Part shown: positions 59,401 to 60,000 of the stretch, one piece after another | Position numbering within the stretch: position 1 is the stretch's first letter | Layout of the letters: each line of letters opens with the position of its first letter | The notes under the pieces: generated by a model | Told to the model about the DNA's origin: nothing | Database searches by the model: none | Seen by the model: the letters and a program-made list of their open reading frames with translations, nothing else | Position numbers and translations under genes: made by a program | Source of the DNA: Antedon mediterranea | Lineage: Eukaryota; Echinodermata; Crinoidea; Comatulida; Antedonidae | Direction of reading: 5' to 3' | NCBI RefSeq assembly: GCF_964355755.1 | Contig: NC_092670.1 | Location: 16,183,201 to 16,243,200 of the forward strand | Length of the DNA stretch: 60,000 bases

Positions 59401-60000
59401 CTATAACATTCATTATTGATTTTACATAGAAGCACAAATTAGCAGATTCTTCCACTGAATATAAAATTGTAATTTTAATGTATTGAGAAATACAGCCTCT
59501 TTTGTGAAATCATAAATTGTATTATTTTAACTTGTGTTACTAATATACTTTGCAATGAAGGTTGTCCATGACAGTTGACATATACTGTACATTACTGTAT
59601 CAGAGAGCCTGGGTACAGTATAACATTTCGCTAAAAATTAGGGATGGGATTATATTCAGACATGAGATTATACTCAAACATGAGATTATACTCAAACATG
59701 GGATTATACTCAAACATGGGATTATACTCAAACATGAGATTATACTCAAACATGAGATTATACTCAAACATGAGATTATACTCAAACATGGGATTATACT
59801 CAAACATGAGATTATACTCAAACATGAGATTATACTCAAACATGGGATTATACTCAAACATGGGATTATACTCAAACAGAAGGTTGGTTTAATACTTTGC
59901 TTTTCAGGTGTGTTCAGGAAAGTTTACTGAATTAATACTTTTATTAATACTTAATAAATACTATTATTTCATTTACAGAAGTTTAGTTCCAACCTTAAAC
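50013..60000 (+). CDS. ELAC2: ELAC2 long-form tRNase Z, 5' part of gene (15 exons in window, 3' end missing)
   Basis: tRNase Z long form removes 3' trailers from nuclear and mitochondrial pre-tRNAs. Joined exons: 50013-50482, 50979-51029, 52385-52458, 52952-53016, 53227-53281, 53414-53482, 54179-54385, 55003-55055, 55717-55775, 56729-56789, 57989-58040, 58178-58238, 58737-58835, 59154-59381, 59979-60000. All introns are GT-AG and the frame stays open for 542 codons. Domains: an N-terminal extension of about 130 residues; LQVIGTGS and NRYLFNCGEGVQRL (about 134-172); LTKMHWENIGG (about 188-198), the degenerate counterpart of the catalytic HxHxDH motif, as expected in the N-terminal half; LKNIGLPKVYYHGPP; a Ser/Thr-rich linker (about 262-330); LTVAYICK; LGLPPGPKYTELKNG; HITPSEVIQHPRYKDWMKRF; AKLNLMHPQIFPLL. 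The catalytic half lies beyond 60000. The human protein has 826 residues; this one should be somewhat longer. No break is seen. Confidence 0.95.
50662..50685. repeat. (TA)n microsatellite in ELAC2 intron 1
   Basis: About 11 TA units. Confidence 0.9.
50979..51029 (+). CDS. ELAC2: ELAC2 exon 2
   Basis: Completes NRYLFNCGEGVQRLLMEN, the best conserved signature of the N-terminal half. 51 bp, entered and left after two codon bases. Confidence 0.95.
51113..52363. repeat. 26 bp minisatellite filling ELAC2 intron 2
   Basis: About 47 units containing TATTGTTATCATAAATG and TTCTTATAA. Most units are identical. Variants (AAATTTTCTTATAG at 51315, 51523 and 52170; ACATG units; one unit lacking GTT near 51980) recur in step: 51315 and 51523 are exactly eight units apart, so multi-unit blocks have been duplicated. 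The array makes up over 90 % of the 1355 bp intron. Confidence 0.97.
52385..52458 (+). CDS. ELAC2: ELAC2 exon 3
   Basis: Encodes VKNISRLEHVFLTK and MHWENIGGLI, the pseudo-catalytic strand-loop of the N-terminal beta-lactamase fold. The metal-binding histidines and Asp of the active motif are absent here, as in other long forms. Confidence 0.95.
52952..53016 (+). CDS. ELAC2: ELAC2 exon 4
   Basis: Encodes MTITLKNIGL then PKVYYHGPPNM, matching the LTLKETGLP...GPP segment of human ELAC2. Ends in phase 0. Confidence 0.93.
53227..53281 (+). CDS. ELAC2: ELAC2 exon 5
   Basis: Encodes QNFVDALQIFAKHETINI, equivalent to the helix after GPP in human. The acceptor is TTCTTTTAAAG and the donor GTAAGT. 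Confidence 0.9.
53414..53482 (+). CDS. ELAC2: ELAC2 exon 6
   Basis: Encodes LRPYTDGVFETEYMKVTPV then AIF, matching the region in human ending ...EDETMTVYQIPI. Phase 1 at the end. Confidence 0.9.
54179..54385 (+). CDS. ELAC2: ELAC2 exon 7 (low-complexity linker)
   Basis: 207 bp rich in Ser, Thr, Asp and Glu (SESNDSVQTTTRHSESTSD, SPDVATTTERSPDDRPTT). A disordered, poorly conserved linker occupies this position in other long tRNase Z proteins. Supported by splice phase rather than by similarity. Confidence 0.85.
54799..54840. promoter_or_regulatory. three octamer-type motifs in ELAC2 intron 7
   Basis: ATGCAAATTAG occurs at 54799-54809, 54817-54827 and 54830-54840. ATGCAAAT is the POU/Oct octamer. 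The flanks are rich in GATTGATTGA. It may be a small tandem repeat rather than a regulatory cluster. Confidence 0.4.
55003..55055 (+). CDS. ELAC2: ELAC2 exon 8
   Basis: Encodes AKKKRSSPNLTVAYICK; LTVAYICK parallels human SLVVAFICK, the re-entry into the folded N-terminal half. Confidence 0.93.
55717..55775 (+). CDS. ELAC2: ELAC2 exon 9
   Basis: Encodes VPKRTRSVIIEKALALGLP, equivalent to LHLKRGNFLVLKAKEMGLP in human. Phase 0 in, phase 2 out. Confidence 0.93.
56729..56789 (+). CDS. ELAC2: ELAC2 exon 10
   Basis: Encodes GPKYTELKNGFTVKTESGQE; the PPGP...LK-G pattern is typical of the tRNase Z family. Confidence 0.93.
56976..57175. repeat. 85 bp tandem repeat in ELAC2 intron 10
   Basis: ACACC(C/T)ATTAAGG starts at 56976, 57061 and 57146, giving two full units and a partial third. 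Shared words: GACACTTT, TAAAACGGACAAGGATAA, ATATATGTTTTAAAAGTAT. Confidence 0.92.
57690..57807. mobile_element. MITE family 1, copy 8, in ELAC2 intron 10
   Basis: 118 bp, TA-bounded, ends CTCTGTCTACACTGTCAAA and TTTGATAGTGTAGACAGAG. Lacks the internal GGTAGTGATATG unit; keeps GTGCCCATATATGGACATGA. Confidence 0.93.
57989..58040 (+). CDS. ELAC2: ELAC2 exon 11
   Basis: Encodes VNPDDVLGPDIPSHPFI and the first base of Val. Follows a 1.2 kb intron carrying a MITE. Confidence 0.9.
58178..58238 (+). CDS. ELAC2: ELAC2 exon 12
   Basis: Encodes LQCPSINYLDSLCQNEALQ, parallel to human VECPDESFIQPICENATFQ. Confidence 0.93.
58262..58680. repeat. tandem repeat, unit about 80-115 bp, ELAC2 intron 12
   Basis: Four units, each with GGGGAATTGTGAAATGAGAA (last one GAAGAATGGTG), AGCTATGAAGGC, GGACAGTGGGGCTG and GGAAGTAGGATTT. 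The first unit lacks the middle AGGAGGGAA...GAGAAT part. Much more G-rich than its surroundings. Confidence 0.95.
58737..58835 (+). CDS. ELAC2: ELAC2 exon 13
   Basis: Encodes CQAGDGEDSARFIIHITPSE and VIQHPRYKDWMK; parallels human [20 protein letters not shown]. Confidence 0.95.
58872..59027. mobile_element. MITE family 2, right-truncated copy in ELAC2 intron 13
   Basis: Left end TAAGCGTGGTTCCCACTAGG intact; stops after GTTTACGTCCTTGC, missing the final TTCTAGTGGGAACC. Retains the internal hairpin ATCACAAGCGA/TCGCTTGTGAT that the 13.2 kb copy has lost. Confidence 0.9.
59154..59381 (+). CDS. ELAC2: ELAC2 exon 14
   Basis: Encodes FHPEAEHLIVNNCQVSA, LQAKLNLMHPQIFPLLYE and ETYMRYHIYPPTGVD. LNL-HP-IFPLL is nearly invariant in long-form tRNase Z and fixes the identification. 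Confidence 0.97.
59647..59878. repeat. 18 bp minisatellite in ELAC2 intron 14
   Basis: About 13 units of GATTATACTCAAACATG(A/G). Because 18 is a multiple of 3, several frames stay open on both strands; these are not genes. Confidence 0.97.
59979..60000 (+). CDS. ELAC2: ELAC2 exon 15 (cut by window end)
   Basis: Seven full codons (SLVPTLN) after ATTTCATTTACAG, leading toward the NPEEF-type segment of the family. Confidence 0.85.

Noticed and set aside
59562-59930. Overlapping open frames of 76-122 codons on both strands
   Set aside because: The 18 bp minisatellite keeps frames open. The segment lies inside an ELAC2 intron with good splice sites on both sides.
1-60000. CRISPR arrays, operons, phage or bacterial mobile elements
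   Set aside because: Introns, SINE/MITE content and metazoan protein families show eukaryotic nuclear DNA; the regular repeats are minisatellites without spacers.

Overview
This is a 60 kb window of AT-rich (very roughly two-thirds A+T) metazoan nuclear DNA. It contains introns with GT-AG ends and consistent phases, long non-coding stretches, MITE-like elements, tRNA-derived SINE relics and several satellites. It holds parts of two protein-coding genes, both on the + strand and both cut by the window edges. A homeobox gene of the UNCX (Unc-4) type enters from the left. A long-form tRNase Z gene (ELAC2) runs out at the right. The pervasive TAGGCCTA palindrome, the MITE families and the protein affinities suggest a marine invertebrate deuterostome, perhaps an echinoderm. 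That is an impression, not a proof.

Layout. 1-6179 is the 3' part of a large UNCX intron, with two blocks of more complex, homeodomain-site-rich sequence around 3.6-4.5 kb. 6180-6995 is the last UNCX exon: homeodomain residues 47-60, the UNCX-specific GPGRPAHNAHPTTCSG tail, an eh1-like Groucho-binding motif and an OAR-like C-terminus. 6996-50012 is a gene desert of about 43 kb in which I find no convincing exon. It carries eight TA-flanked MITEs of one family over the whole window (the eighth lies inside ELAC2), four of a second family (one also inside ELAC2), several single foldback elements, SINE-like relics, a 1.5 kb CAT trinucleotide satellite with a roughly 600 bp internal duplication, other tandem repeats, and about a dozen non-repetitive segments that look like candidate developmental enhancers. 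A desert of candidate cis-regulatory DNA beside a patterning homeobox gene fits a regulatory-block arrangement, but conservation could not be tested.

50013-60000 is ELAC2. Fifteen coding exons can be joined with unbroken phase to give 542 codons: an N-terminal extension, the degenerate N-terminal metallo-beta-lactamase-like half (NRYLFNCGEGVQRL, then LTKMHWENIGGLIG in place of the catalytic motif), a Ser/Thr-rich linker, and the second part of the N-terminal half. The catalytic C-terminal half lies beyond the window. Introns of this gene hold a 26 bp minisatellite of about 47 units, an 18 bp minisatellite, two longer tandem repeats and two MITEs.

The two genes have no evident functional link: one is a transcription factor and the other an RNA-processing enzyme. 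No previously undescribed gene system is evident. The most unusual signals are the strong excess of TAGGCCTA, two unrelated MITEs lodged in copies of that motif, and internally modular MITEs.
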